Source of the DNA: JAAYFJ01 sp964344295
GTDB taxonomy: Bacteria > Bacillota > Clostridia > Tissierellales > Peptoniphilaceae
DNA length: 31,483 nucleotides
Assembly: GCA_964344295.1 (NCBI GenBank)
Contig: CAYFMR010000013.1
Span: 1-31,483, forward strand
Direction of reading: 5' to 3'
This document shows, piece by piece, positions 1-8,049 of this stretch; the stretch's first letter is position 1; each line of letters begins with the position of its first letter. The notes beneath the pieces were generated by a model. The model worked only from the letters and a program-made list of their open reading frames with translations, was not told where the DNA came from and ran no database searches. Made by a program: the position numbers and the translations under genes.

Positions 1-3
1 CGT

Positions 4-1221
4 TTATTCAGATAAGCCTAGTTTGGTAAAGATAACGTTTAAGATGACCCCGACAATGGAGGCTAAGGATAGGCCTTGTAAGGATACGGTCTTGGTGATG
101 GGCAAAACGATGGGAAAACCGTAGGACGGGCCGAAGCCGATGATGAGGATCACAGCCATGACGATGAGGTTACCCACGGAGAGTTTCATCTTGGAGTGAC
201 GAATGGTTTGGACCCCAACTAGGGCGATCATGCCAAAGAGCATGACGGAGATGCCTCCCATGACGCCTTGGGGAATGGATTGCAAGAATGCACCCACTTT
301 GCCCACCGTAGCTAGGATGATGGCAAAGACGGCAGTAATGCGTAAAACAGAGGGGTCGTAGTTTTTCGTGATAGCCAGGACACCGGTGTTTTCTCCATAG
401 GTCGTGTTCGGCGGTCCGCCGATGAGGCCGGCAAAGACGGTGGCGAGTCCATCACCGAGTAAGGTGCGGTTGAGTCCCGGATCTTTCAAGAAGTTTTGGC
501 CCACGACGGCAGAGTTGGTGGAGATGTCCCCCACGTGTTCCATAAAGACGGCCAGGACTACCGGTACAATGGCGGCAATGGCGGCACCGCTAAACTTCGG
601 AGCACTAATGGGCGGCAGGTTAAATACCGGGGCTTGTACGACTAATGAGGTGTCTACCATTTGAAACGCCAAGGACACCAGGTAGCCAATGATGATGGCA
701 ATGATAATGGATAATTGCTTGAAAAATCCTTTGCCCTTTAGGCTCAGTGCCAAGGCGATGACAAAGGTTAAAATGGCGGTGGGGTAATGGTTTGACGCCA
801 TGCCCACAGCGGTGGGTAAGAGGTTCATCCCGATGACGACGATCATGGGGCCGATGACTTGGGAGGGAAAGTATTTGATAATGCGTTCGACGCCAAATTT
901 CCCCACAATCAGAGATAGTAAAACGTAGATCAAACCGGCGACGATGATCCCCCCTTGGGCGTACTGCAATCCCTGGGCCTCTGCTACCAGTTGGATGGCG
1001 GGAATAAAGGCAAAGGACGAGCCCAAAAATACAGGCACTTTCCCTTTGGTGCAAAAGTGAAAGATCAGTGTTCCCACTCCGGCACTCAAAAGAGCCGTGG
1101 ATACCGGCAAGCCCGTCAGGAGTGGTACCAACACGGTGGCCCCAAACATAGCGATCATGTGTTGCAACGCCAAGATGAGCTTCTTGGGCGTGGATAGTGG
1201 TTGTTGTTCGATGGTCTGCAT
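4..1221 (-). CDS. uraA: Uracil permease, NCS2 family (UraA-type)
   Basis: Polytopic membrane protein of 405 residues that would import uracil by proton symport for pyrimidine salvage. The frame shows many hydrophobic segments and the NCS2 signature residues: FMEHVGD (Glu at residue 228) and the PNTTYGENTG segment (Glu at 277). These correspond to the two substrate and proton glutamates known in E. coli UraA. An upstream in-frame ATG at 1236 lies inside the ribosome binding site (AAGGGAGA); the ATG at 1221 has good spacing and gives the usual MQTIEQQ-like N-terminus, so I chose it. The gene is monocistronic, with its own promoter, and follows the terminator of the COG2426 gene. The leader is too short for a PyrR attenuator. 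Uracil rather than xanthine specificity is inferred from close likeness to UraA/PyrP. Confidence 0.93.
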   Translation of the reverse strand: MQTIEQQPLSTPKKLILALQHMIAMFGATVLVPLLTGLPVSTALLSAGVGTLIFHFCTKGKVPVFLGSSFAFIPAIQLVAEAQGLQYAQGGIIVAGLIYVLLSLIVGKFGVERIIKYFPSQVIGPMIVVIGMNLLPTAVGMASNHYPTAILTFVIALALSLKGKGFFKQLSIIIAIIIGYLVSLAFQMVDTSLVVQAPVFNLPPISAPKFSGAAIAAIVPVVLAVFMEHVGDISTNSAVVGQNFLKDPGLNRTLLGDGLATVFAGLIGGPPNTTYGENTGVLAITKNYDPSVLRITAVFAIILATVGKVGAFLQSIPQGVMGGISVMLFGMIALVGVQTIRHSKMKLSVGNLIVMAVILIIGFGPSYGFPIVLPITKTVSLQGLSLASIVGVILNVIFTKLGLSE

Positions 1222-1249
1222 AAATTCTCCCTTCATTTTTATCCATTCT

Positions 1250-1255
1250 ATTATA
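1250..1255 (-). promoter_or_regulatory. Promoter -10 element of uraA
   Basis: On the minus strand the sequence reads TGCTATAAT, a perfect -10 hexamer with an extended TGn motif. No convincing -35 box lies 17-18 bases upstream. It is placed 28 bases before the chosen uraA start. Confidence 0.55.
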
Positions 1256-1274
1256 GCATAAGCGGCCCAAAAAA

Positions 1275-1302
1275 ATCCTTCTTCGGCACTCCGAAAAAGG
1301 AT
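1275..1302 (-). terminator. Rho-independent terminator after the COG2426 gene
   Basis: A 12-bp stem with one mismatch (ATCCTTTTTCGG against CCGAAGAAGGAT) and a 4-base loop is followed on the minus strand by seven T residues. It ends the transcript of the COG2426 gene, whose stop codon overlaps the region at 1305, and insulates uraA. Confidence 0.85.
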
Positions 1303-1304
1303 GA

Positions 1305-1757
1305 TTAGGTAAAAATATGAATGATTCCGGTGGAGAGGCCCAGGATCAAAAGTCCCGCCACAAAATTTCCCAGGGCAATGGCCGGCAGGGAGTAGCGCAT
1401 ACGGATATTTAAAATGGCAGTCAGAAAGCTACCGGAGTAGACACCGGTACCCGGTAAAGGGATGGCTACAAAGATGGCCAAGCCCAAAAGCCCATAGCGA
1501 ATCACGTGCTTTTTCCCACGCAGGGCGCGGTGGACGACTTGATCGACCAGTCGGCTAAATAAAGGCATCGTGCGCAGCCATTCCGTCAGCGGTCGAAACA
1601 AGGGAATGATCACCGGTGCCGGTATTAAACTAGCCATGGTAGTTAAGAGAAAGACCTCCAAGGGGTCCAAACCCATTGCTAAGCCCATGGGGATCGCTCC
1701 TCTGAGCTCCACCAAGGGCACCATGGCCATAACAGTTGTCTTGATATATGGATTGAT
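1305..1757 (-). CDS. COG2426 / small multidrug export-like membrane protein
   Basis: Small integral membrane protein (150 residues from the preferred start) of the family labelled 'putative small multi-drug export protein' (PF06695, COG2426); no substrate is established. The conserved VELRGAIP motif near the N-terminus, a cytoplasmic basic loop (RALRGKKH) and the GTGVYSG segment support the family. The open frame can be extended to ATG codons at 1784 and 1781, but no Shine-Dalgarno lies before them, they overlap a -10-like TATGAT, and a perfect AGGAGG (1767-1772) lies inside the extended frame. The first in-frame codon at correct spacing (9 bases) is ATC at 1757, which gives the N-terminus expected for the family. 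If ATC is not used, the protein starts at 1784 with ten extra residues (159 in all). Confidence 0.8.
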   Translation of the reverse strand: MNPYIKTTVMAMVPLVELRGAIPMGLAMGLDPLEVFLLTTMASLIPAPVIIPLFRPLTEWLRTMPLFSRLVDQVVHRALRGKKHVIRYGLLGLAIFVAIPLPGTGVYSGSFLTAILNIRMRYSLPAIALGNFVAGLLILGLSTGIIHIFT

Positions 1758-1779
1758 GGCACATCTCCTCCTCTGTGCC

Positions 1780-1785
1780 ATCATA
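1780..1785 (-). promoter_or_regulatory. Probable extended -10 promoter of the COG2426 gene
   Basis: The minus strand reads TGGTATGAT, an extended -10. A weak TTTTCC lies 17 bases upstream as a possible -35. Transcription would begin near 1773, just before the AGGAGG, so the ATG codons at 1784 and 1781 would lie upstream of the message. Confidence 0.4.
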
Positions 1786-1824
1786 CCACAAAGTTTTCCA
1801 AGGGAAAAGATTGCATCCGGTCTC

Positions 1825-3936
1825 CTAGCGAATGTTTCCCATCAATCGAACGGCGTTTAATACGCTTAAAACCGCGACGCCGACATCGGCAAAGACGGCC
1901 ATCCAAATATTGGCCAAGCCCAGGGCACCCAAGATCAAAAAGAGTGCCTTAATGCCCAAGATGAAGCCCACGTTAAACCGCACGACTCCCACAATGCGCT
2001 GTGCCAGGCGATGGGATTTGGCCACGGTTTCCATTTCGTCACGCATGATGACCACGTCGGCCACTTGAATGGTGCTGGCGGAGGCCAAGGAGCCCATGGC
2101 CAACCCCACGGTACTTTGGGCCATAGCCGGCCCGTCGTTGATGCCATCGCCCACATAAGCCACTTTGTGCCCTTGCTCCATGGTCTCTTCAATCCATTGG
2201 TGTTTTTGTTCCGGGAGCAGTCCCCCGCGAATCGTGTCAATGCCTAAGGTTTCGCCCACGCGTTGGACGACGGCCGGTTGATCGCCGGACAAGAGGACGG
2301 TTTGGATGCCTTGTTGCCTGTAATACTGCACAGCTTCTTTCGCATCGGATTTCAAGCGATCTTCCAAGCGTAGGTAGCCCAGGTAGACCTCGTTCTTGGC
2401 CAGGTGAATGATGGCCCCCTCTTTCGTATCCGGTACGGTCAGGCCCAAGGACTGCATCAAGCCGTCGTTACCCAAGGCGATGTGGTCCCCGTCTAAATCA
2501 AAGCGCAGGCCCAGCCCCGGTAAGTTTTCCACGTTTTCCACGGAGTGCAAGGGGCCTTCATAAGCCTTTAACACGGCTAAGGCCAAGGGATGCGTGGAGT
2601 TTTGCTCCCCTTGTGCCGCCAGGGCCAACAGTTCATCGGCATCGGCATCAGCGGCTGCATGCACTTCGATCACTTGAAACTGGCCCGTAGTCAGCGTGCC
2701 CGTCTTGTCAAAGACAATGGTGTCAATGGCAGCTAAGTCGTCTACATATTGGCTCCCTTTGACGAGGACTCCCTCTTTGGAAGCAGCCCCGATACCGGCA
2801 AAATAAGCCAAGGGAATGGACAGGACTAAGGCACAAGGACAAGAGATAACCAAGAAGGTTAAGGCGCGGTAGATCCACTTCATCCACGGTTCACCCGTGA
2901 CTAAGGGAACGCCCACGGCAATCACTAGCGCCAAGGCGAGGACAATCGGGGTGAAGACTCTGGCAAAACGGGTGACAAAGCGCTCCGAATCCGCTTTGCG
3001 ATCCCCCGCTTCTTCGATCAGTTGAAGCATTTTGGCCACAGCGGAGTGGTCATAGTCTTCGGTGACGCGCACTTCCAACACACCGTCTTGGGCAATGCTA
3101 CCGGCGAGGACTGGATCGCCCTCTCCTTTGGCTTGGGGCACGCTCTCGCCAGTGAGGTGAGCCGTGTCCACAAAGCTTTGTCCCCGCTCTACCACGCCGT
3201 CAGCGGGCAACTTTTCGCCGGGTAGCACTTGCACCAGCATGCCCACTTCCACAGTACCGGCCGGTTGCACAACCCATTGACCAGCTTGCCATACTCTCGC
3301 TTCTTCCGGTTGGTAATCCATCAGCGCCTGCAACGAATGACGAGCTCGCCCCACAGCGCGAAATTCCAAGTACTCCCCTACCAAGTACAGGGTCATGACG
3401 GCCAGCCCTTCCGTCCGCTGGCCAATGGCAATGGCCCCGATGGAAGCCACCGTCATCAAAAAACTCTCATCAAGCGGATCTCCCCGCCCTAGTTTTTCCA
3501 CCGCCTCTAGCAGCACAGGATAGGCCACGGCGACGAACCCGGCTAGGAACAGGATCCAGTTTAGCGTCCCTTGCACGAGAAAAGACAGGGCAAATAGAGC
3601 CAGGCCGCCGATAAACCAACCCCACTTGATGGGGCTTTCGTCATGGTTGTGACTGTGGCCGTGGTCATGGTCATGATCATGCCCCTCTTCTTGTCTGTGA
3701 GCCAGTTCCTCTTTGGGGCTGAGCATACGGGAGACCTCCACCCCCGGTTCTCTGCCCTTCACGATCTGGGAAATCGTTTGAAACAGCTCTTCTTCATCGG
3801 TGATGTGACCCTTGACTTCCAAGAGCTCTTTCCACACGTTGACTTGGGTCGCTTCTACACCCGGTAACGCTTTGACATCCTCTTCTATCTTCATCGCGCA
3901 ATTGGCGCAAGTGAGTCCTTTGACACGGTACTTCAC
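1825..3936 (-). CDS. cadA: Heavy-metal P1B-type ATPase, CadA/ZntA-like
   Basis: Membrane pump of 703 residues that exports divalent soft metals (Zn, Cd, Pb) at the cost of ATP. Residue numbers here count from the upstream GTG at 3945. One heavy-metal-associated domain carries CANC (Cys13, Cys16); a His/Asp-rich linker spans 89-102; the actuator loop TGES is at 265-268; the membrane metal site CPC is at 369-371; the phosphorylation motif DKTGTLT is at 413-419; a hinge GDGIND lies near 600. A Lys in TM7 (GIKALF) and Asp-x-Gly in TM8 (ADVGVAV) point to the PIB-2 (Zn/Cd/Pb) subgroup rather than the copper pumps. I chose the GTG at 3936 because AGGTGATC, a long anti-SD match, sits just upstream; GTG at 3945 has only a weak site. 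Regulation by an ArsR/SmtB-type repressor is inferred from the palindrome in the promoter. Confidence 0.95.
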   Translation of the reverse strand: MKYRVKGLTCANCAMKIEEDVKALPGVEATQVNVWKELLEVKGHITDEEELFQTISQIVKGREPGVEVSRMLSPKEELAHRQEEGHDHDHDHGHSHNHDESPIKWGWFIGGLALFALSFLVQGTLNWILFLAGFVAVAYPVLLEAVEKLGRGDPLDESFLMTVASIGAIAIGQRTEGLAVMTLYLVGEYLEFRAVGRARHSLQALMDYQPEEARVWQAGQWVVQPAGTVEVGMLVQVLPGEKLPADGVVERGQSFVDTAHLTGESVPQAKGEGDPVLAGSIAQDGVLEVRVTEDYDHSAVAKMLQLIEEAGDRKADSERFVTRFARVFTPIVLALALVIAVGVPLVTGEPWMKWIYRALTFLVISCPCALVLSIPLAYFAGIGAASKEGVLVKGSQYVDDLAAIDTIVFDKTGTLTTGQFQVIEVHAAADADADELLALAAQGEQNSTHPLALAVLKAYEGPLHSVENVENLPGLGLRFDLDGDHIALGNDGLMQSLGLTVPDTKEGAIIHLAKNEVYLGYLRLEDRLKSDAKEAVQYYRQQGIQTVLLSGDQPAVVQRVGETLGIDTIRGGLLPEQKHQWIEETMEQGHKVAYVGDGINDGPAMAQSTVGLAMGSLASASTIQVADVVIMRDEMETVAKSHRLAQRIVGVVRFNVGFILGIKALFLILGALGLANIWMAVFADVGVAVLSVLNAVRLMGNIR

Positions 3937-3960
3937 CTTGATCACCTACTTTCTGGACTC

Positions 3961-3989
3961 ATTATACCATCTTGCTAACGATATATCAA
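3961..3989 (-). promoter_or_regulatory. Sigma-A promoter of the metal ATPase
   Basis: The minus strand shows TTGATA (3984-3989), a 17-base spacer, and a perfect TATAAT (3961-3966). The -35 box lies within the palindromic operator, which is the geometry expected for repression by blocking polymerase. Confidence 0.85.
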
Positions 3990-4008
3990 CAGTTGTTCAT
4001 ATATCGTT
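3977..4008. promoter_or_regulatory. ArsR/SmtB-like operator palindrome
   Basis: An inverted repeat of two 15-base arms around GT with a single mismatched pair: AACGATATATCAACA and TGTTCATATATCGTT. Its core resembles the known 12-2-12 palindromes bound by ArsR/SmtB metal sensors (TGAACA..TGTTCA with AT-rich flanks). It covers the -35 region of the ATPase promoter. No regulator gene is in the window, so it would act in trans. Seen: the palindrome and position. Inferred: the protein family that binds. Confidence 0.7.
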
Positions 4009-4041
4009 TTGTAAAGTAGGTTAGTTTTTCGTGCAAACAGC

Positions 4042-4078
4042 AAAAGCCCTCCCCGGTTCTATGGCCGGGAAGGGCTTT
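4042..4078 (-). terminator. Rho-independent terminator after the Na/Pi cotransporter gene
   Basis: GC-rich stem (AAAGCCCTTCCCGG against CCGGGGAGGGCTTTT) with a short loop, starting 12 bases after the stop codon at 4090. On the minus strand the stem ends in TTTT. Confidence 0.85.
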
Positions 4079-4089
4079 GTCGATACAGG

Positions 4090-5730
4090 TTAAAAGTTTT
4101 GGGGCGTGACGGATTGGATTTTGCCTCGGTTAATGTCGTCGATGTAGCGAGCAATATTGTAGCTATGATCTGCAATACGCTCCAAGTTTGAAAGGGTGTC
4201 CAAAAAGATCAAGCCCGTTTCGATGTCGCAGGCGCCTTCGTTGAGGCGACGCATGTGGTTATCTCTAAACCGGTCTTCCATTTCGTCAATGTCTTCTTCC
4301 AAGGCGATGACGTCGGCGGCCAGTTCCCCGTCCACGCGCTCAAAGGCGCTTAGGGCCATTTGCAGGATACGGATGGAGCCGTTAAATATGGCCGTGGCAT
4401 CGCTAGCACCATAGTCGCTGAATTTGATGGCGATGGCGCCTTCATTGCCTTCTGTAAACTCGGCAATGTTTTCCACGTGGTCTCCAATGCGTTCCAGGTC
4501 ATTGATGATGTACAAGAACATATTCAGTCGTTCAAACTCTGCCGGAGTCAAGGATTCCGAGCCCAGGTCCACAATGTAGCGGGTAATTTCCCGGTTCAGC
4601 TTATTGATATCCTGCTCTTGCGCCATAATGCTGTCGTAGAGCTCCTGGTCGCCACTAAACATCAAGTCTCTGGCATCATTTAAGTTCGCCAAGACCATTT
4701 CGCCCATGTGGAGGACTTCCTTTTTCACTTGGTTCACGGCGATGGACGGTGCTTGCATAAAGCGTAGGTCCAGATAGCGAGAGACTTTGCCATCTTCCTC
4801 GGGGCTGCCGGGGATGATTTTTTCCACTAGGCGCACCAAATAGTTCGCAAAGGGCAGTTGCACCATGACGTTGATGAGGTTAAAGAACGTGTGGGCGTTG
4901 GCCACCTGCCGCATCATGTTATCCGGCGAGATCATGACGACCAGCGCTTTCACCGGCCCTTGCAACACCAGCATAAAGAGAATGGTCCCCACCAAGTTAA
5001 AGATAAAGTGCATCATCGCCGCCCGCTTGGCGGTAATGTTGGCGCCGATGGAGGAGATCAAAGCGGTGGTCGTGGTACCGATGTTATCTCCGAAGAGTAC
5101 GGGGAAGGCAATGTCTAAGGTCACCAGCCCCTGGGCGCCTAAGGTTTGCAAGATCCCGATAGCTGCCGAGGAGGATTGGACCATGGTGGTCATCACCATC
5201 CCGGTGAGCATCGCCAAGACGGGATTGTTTAATTTCAACAGTAGGTTCGCAAACCAGGGCATTTCTGACAAAGGCTTGAGCGCATCGCCCATAATGCCCA
5301 GCCCGGTAAATAGGATCCCGAAGCCGATGATGACCTCGGAGTAGCTCTTGACCTTTTTCTTTTTGGTAAAGGTATGGAGAACCACCCCAACGGCAATGGC
5401 CACCGGGGCCATGCCCGTCAGGTTCAAGGCGATGATTTGCCCTGTGATGGTGGTCCCTAGGTTGGCCCCCATAATGACCCCGACAGCTTGGGATAAGGTC
5501 ATGATCCCGGCGTTGACAAAGCCGATGACCATAACGGTGGTTGCCGATGAGGACTGAATCAGCATGGTGACCACCGTACCTACGATCAGACCCATGATAC
5601 GGTTGGTGGTCAATTGTTCAATAATGGCGCGCAAGCGGTTTCCTGCCGAACGCTGTAAACCGTCCGCCATGATGTTCATGCCGTAAATAAATAATCCCAG
5701 CCCCCCAAAGACAGGCAAAAGAAATTCCAT
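4090..5730 (-). CDS. Na/Pi cotransporter family protein with PhoU-like C-terminus
   Basis: Membrane protein of 546 residues of the NptA/PNaS family (NptA/YjbB type). The N-terminal two thirds contains two inverted transport repeats, each with the family's QSSSA signature (IQSSSATT and VQSSSAA). From about residue 340 to 535 it becomes soluble and helical, with the ERIGDHVENIAE and LERIADHSYNIARYI segments typical of PhoU-like bundles. The family takes up or exports phosphate with sodium; the direction here is unknown. The start has GGAGG at good spacing. It is the last gene of a HAD-trmL-Na/Pi operon (13 bases after trmL), an arrangement that says little about substrate. Confidence 0.93.
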   Translation of the reverse strand: MEFLLPVFGGLGLFIYGMNIMADGLQRSAGNRLRAIIEQLTTNRIMGLIVGTVVTMLIQSSSATTVMVIGFVNAGIMTLSQAVGVIMGANLGTTITGQIIALNLTGMAPVAIAVGVVLHTFTKKKKVKSYSEVIIGFGILFTGLGIMGDALKPLSEMPWFANLLLKLNNPVLAMLTGMVMTTMVQSSSAAIGILQTLGAQGLVTLDIAFPVLFGDNIGTTTTALISSIGANITAKRAAMMHFIFNLVGTILFMLVLQGPVKALVVMISPDNMMRQVANAHTFFNLINVMVQLPFANYLVRLVEKIIPGSPEEDGKVSRYLDLRFMQAPSIAVNQVKKEVLHMGEMVLANLNDARDLMFSGDQELYDSIMAQEQDINKLNREITRYIVDLGSESLTPAEFERLNMFLYIINDLERIGDHVENIAEFTEGNEGAIAIKFSDYGASDATAIFNGSIRILQMALSAFERVDGELAADVIALEEDIDEMEDRFRDNHMRRLNEGACDIETGLIFLDTLSNLERIADHSYNIARYIDDINRGKIQSVTPQNF

Positions 5731-5743
5731 AGTAGCCTCCTTT

Positions 5744-6214
5744 TTAGCCTAGTCCGGGAAAGCGCAGCTGACGCAGCGCTTCATACAAAATAATGTTACA
5801 CGAATTGGCGAGGTTTAAAGAACGTGGTACATCCTGGCGCATGGGAATCCGAACCCGCTGTGTTTCCGGATATTCATCCATCAGGGAAGCCGGTAGCCCT
5901 CGCGTCTCCGGCCCAAAAACCAGGTAATCTCCTTCTCGATACGTCACCGACGCATAGTTTCCCGTGGTCTTGGACGTGGCAAAAAAGAGTCTGCTCCGGT
6001 CCTCCACCGTGGTTAAAAACGCTTCCCAAGACTCATGTACCGTCAAGTCCACCAGTGGCCAATAATCCAGCCCCGCGCGCTTCACCGCTTTTTCCTCGAT
6101 GGAAAAGCCCAATGGCTCAATCAGGTGCAGTTTCGTCTTGGTCATAGCCGTCGTTCTGGCGATGGCCCCTGTATTCCAGGGAATTTCCGGTTCGTATAAG
6201 ACGACTTGGATCAA
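5744..6214 (-). CDS. trmL: tRNA (cytidine(34)-2'-O)-methyltransferase TrmL
   Basis: SPOUT-class methyltransferase of 156 residues that 2'-O-methylates the wobble base of tRNA-Leu with S-adenosylmethionine. The family's motifs are present: EPEIPWNTGAIART at the N-terminus, FGPETRGLP in the middle, and the knot motif RSLNLANS near the C-terminus, followed by the helix that ends the fold. Length matches YibK/TrmL. The start is TTG at 6214, with GGGAGGG six bases upstream, and it overlaps the stop of the HAD gene by four bases (TTGA), so the two are translationally coupled. Also known as CspR in older annotations. Confidence 0.94.
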   Translation of the reverse strand: MIQVVLYEPEIPWNTGAIARTTAMTKTKLHLIEPLGFSIEEKAVKRAGLDYWPLVDLTVHESWEAFLTTVEDRSRLFFATSKTTGNYASVTYREGDYLVFGPETRGLPASLMDEYPETQRVRIPMRQDVPRSLNLANSCNIILYEALRQLRFPGLG

Positions 6215-7032
6215 AGTTTTCCCTCCCGTAAAAAATCGCCCAGTACCTTGGCCACACCGTCATAATCATGGTGAGGTGCCACCAAATCCGCCACTTGTTT
6301 TAATTCGGCATCTCCATTTTCCATGGCCACGGAAAAGCCCGCCGCTCGTAACATGGAAAGGTCATTTTTAAAATCGCCAAAGGCCAAGACGCCCTTCATG
6401 TTGCGCTTTAAGTCCTTCATCAAGAGAGACAGGGCCATGCCCTTATCGGTTCCCTTCGGCGTAATCTCCAGGTTTTGACGAAAGCTGGAGCTGATTTCTA
6501 CATCCAGTTGTGAAGCCACCGCTTCTCGCAAGGCCTGCATCGCCGTTTCATCTTTGTGGTAAAACAAGAATTTTCGCACATCGCGCGGCACGCGAAACCC
6601 ATTTTGGGTCGCTTCGATTTCTCGAATGCGCGGGAAATCCCGTTCTAAGCCTTTGGGTTGATAAAAAGCACCTGTGTCCCGTCGGCGATCTCTCGTGTAA
6701 ATCGTGTAGTCCGAGACAAAGTAATAGTACGCGTCATACTCCAGTGCCAATTCGATTAGGTCACGAACCGTTTCCAGAGCGAATGCTGCAGCATAAATCT
6801 CCCTTTCGTCTAAAGACCGAATCACGGTGCCGTTGGACGCCAAAATATGTGCATTTAAGCCATAATAATCCCGGTATTGAGCAGGAGAGGCATAGAGGCG
6901 GCCCGTTGCCAGCACCAATTCGATCCCACGGCGAACTAGCGTTTTGAGCACGCCTTCTGTATAAGATGAAATCATTCTGTCGCTGTTTAATAGTGTGCCG
7001 TCCATGTCGACGGCTACTGTATGGAATCGCAT
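6211..7032 (-). CDS. Cof-type HAD-IIB family hydrolase
   Basis: Soluble phosphatase of 273 residues from the chosen start. Motif I is VDMDGTLL near the N-terminus (nucleophile Asp9, acid/base Asp11); motif III/IV is FGDFKNDLSM near the C-terminus, and the cap lies between, as in Cof-type IIB enzymes (YidA, YwpJ). These act on sugar phosphates, FMN or other phosphoesters; the substrate cannot be read from sequence. The frame continues to an ATG at 7044, but that ATG has its Shine-Dalgarno too close, while the ATG at 7032 follows GAGGTG and gives the usual MRFHTVAVDMDG start. First gene of the operon with trmL and the Na/Pi transporter. Confidence 0.9.
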   Translation of the reverse strand: MRFHTVAVDMDGTLLNSDRMISSYTEGVLKTLVRRGIELVLATGRLYASPAQYRDYYGLNAHILASNGTVIRSLDEREIYAAAFALETVRDLIELALEYDAYYYFVSDYTIYTRDRRRDTGAFYQPKGLERDFPRIREIEATQNGFRVPRDVRKFLFYHKDETAMQALREAVASQLDVEISSSFRQNLEITPKGTDKGMALSLLMKDLKRNMKGVLAFGDFKNDLSMLRAAGFSVAMENGDAELKQVADLVAPHHDYDGVAKVLGDFLREGKL

Positions 7033-7153
7033 ATCACACCTCATTTCTCCGAATCTATCTTATCATATTACCCTGTGGCTTAAAAGCTAAAAATCTGGTC
7101 TCCCCTATTTTCGTTGTTTTTTCTTTGCCTTGCCTTAGTCTTCTTTTACTTTT

Positions 7154-7182
7154 TTGTAACGTCTGGTAAATGGCTCTATGAT
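7154..7182 (+). promoter_or_regulatory. Promoter of the ABC exporter operon
   Basis: TTGTAA (7154-7159), a 17-base spacer, and TATGAT (7177-7182), 43 bases before the TTG start of the ATPase gene. The interval 7033-7153 otherwise holds only the divergent 5' region of the HAD gene. Confidence 0.6.
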
Positions 7183-7224
7183 ATACTTTTTTCATACTGT
7201 GAAGATTTAGCAAAGGAGACCAGC

Positions 7225-8049
7225 TTGAAAGAATTTATTCGTGTCAATCACATTAAAAAAATTTACACCATGGGGGACGAGAAAATTTATGCCCTCAACG
7301 ACTTGTCCCTTTCCGTCTATGGCGAAGAGACGCTGTGTCTTTTGGGCACCTCCGGTTCCGGGAAGTCCACCCTCTTAAACATGATGGCCGGATTGGAAAA
7401 GCCCACCTCCGGCGAAGTCATCATCGGTGGAGTCCATCTGGAAAGCTTAAACGAAGAGCAGGTCACCCGATTTCGCCAAAAGTACGTCGGCTTCGTCTTT
7501 CAATCGTATAACCTGATCAGCTCTTTAAACGCCATGGAGAATGTGTCTTTGGGCCTGATCTTTAAAGGCGTTCCCGCCAAGGTACGCCGGGCCAAAGCCG
7601 AGAAGATTCTGCAACAGGTAGGATTGGGCAATCGTCTCTACCACAAGCCCGCCGAGATGAGCGGGGGCCAACAGCAACGGGTGAGTATTGCCAGGGCCTT
7701 TGTAGACAATCCCCGGCTGGTCTTTGCCGACGAGCCCACGGGAAACCTGGATACCAAAACGTCTTTGGAAATCATGGACTTGATGACGGGGATGGCTGAG
7801 GAACACAAGCAAACCCTGATCATCGTCACCCACGACGAGGAGACGGCGGTATACGCCGATCGGGTCGTCCACATTCGAGACGGGCGCATCATCGATACCA
7901 TCGTCCAGCAGCCAGCCTTTTATGAGGGCATGGACCTGCCCGAGGATGTGACGATCCAGCCCGTAACCCGCAAACCGTCTGATGACGAACCGGCTCCGGC
8001 CGCCAGCCCCACCACACCGACAGAACACAAGGAGGAAGAACATGCCTAA
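7225..8049 (+). CDS. ABC transporter ATP-binding protein, MacB/LolD-like
   Basis: Cytoplasmic nucleotide-binding subunit of 274 residues. Walker A GTSGSGKST is at 41-49, the Q-loop Gln at 93, the signature MSGGQ at 145-149, Walker B LVFADE at 165-170 with the LolD/MacB-type PTGNLD after it, and the switch His in VTHDEE. The C-terminus has an unusual tail rich in Pro, Ala and Glu (about residues 245-274) not needed for the fold. The frame is open from 7114, but a Shine-Dalgarno (AAAGGAG) precedes TTG at 7225, and this start gives the family's normal N-terminus. The next gene begins within its last eight bases. It partners with the FtsX-like permease at 10086. Confidence 0.93.
   Translation: MKEFIRVNHIKKIYTMGDEKIYALNDLSLSVYGEETLCLLGTSGSGKSTLLNMMAGLEKPTSGEVIIGGVHLESLNEEQVTRFRQKYVGFVFQSYNLISSLNAMENVSLGLIFKGVPAKVRRAKAEKILQQVGLGNRLYHKPAEMSGGQQQRVSIARAFVDNPRLVFADEPTGNLDTKTSLEIMDLMTGMAEEHKQTLIIVTHDEETAVYADRVVHIRDGRIIDTIVQQPAFYEGMDLPEDVTIQPVTRKPSDDEPAPAASPTTPTEHKEEEHA

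Noticed and set aside
620..1270. Long open frame of 216 codons overlapping uraA in another frame
   Set aside because: It shadows a well-supported permease gene, has no family-like pattern and no ribosome site.
4060..4078. The terminator at 4042-4078 acting for the metal ATPase
   Set aside because: It lies upstream of that gene; it belongs to the Na/Pi cotransporter transcript.
4858..5344. Plus-strand open frames inside the Na/Pi cotransporter gene
   Set aside because: Shadow frames with His/Val/Met-rich nonsense; the minus-strand gene explains the sequence.
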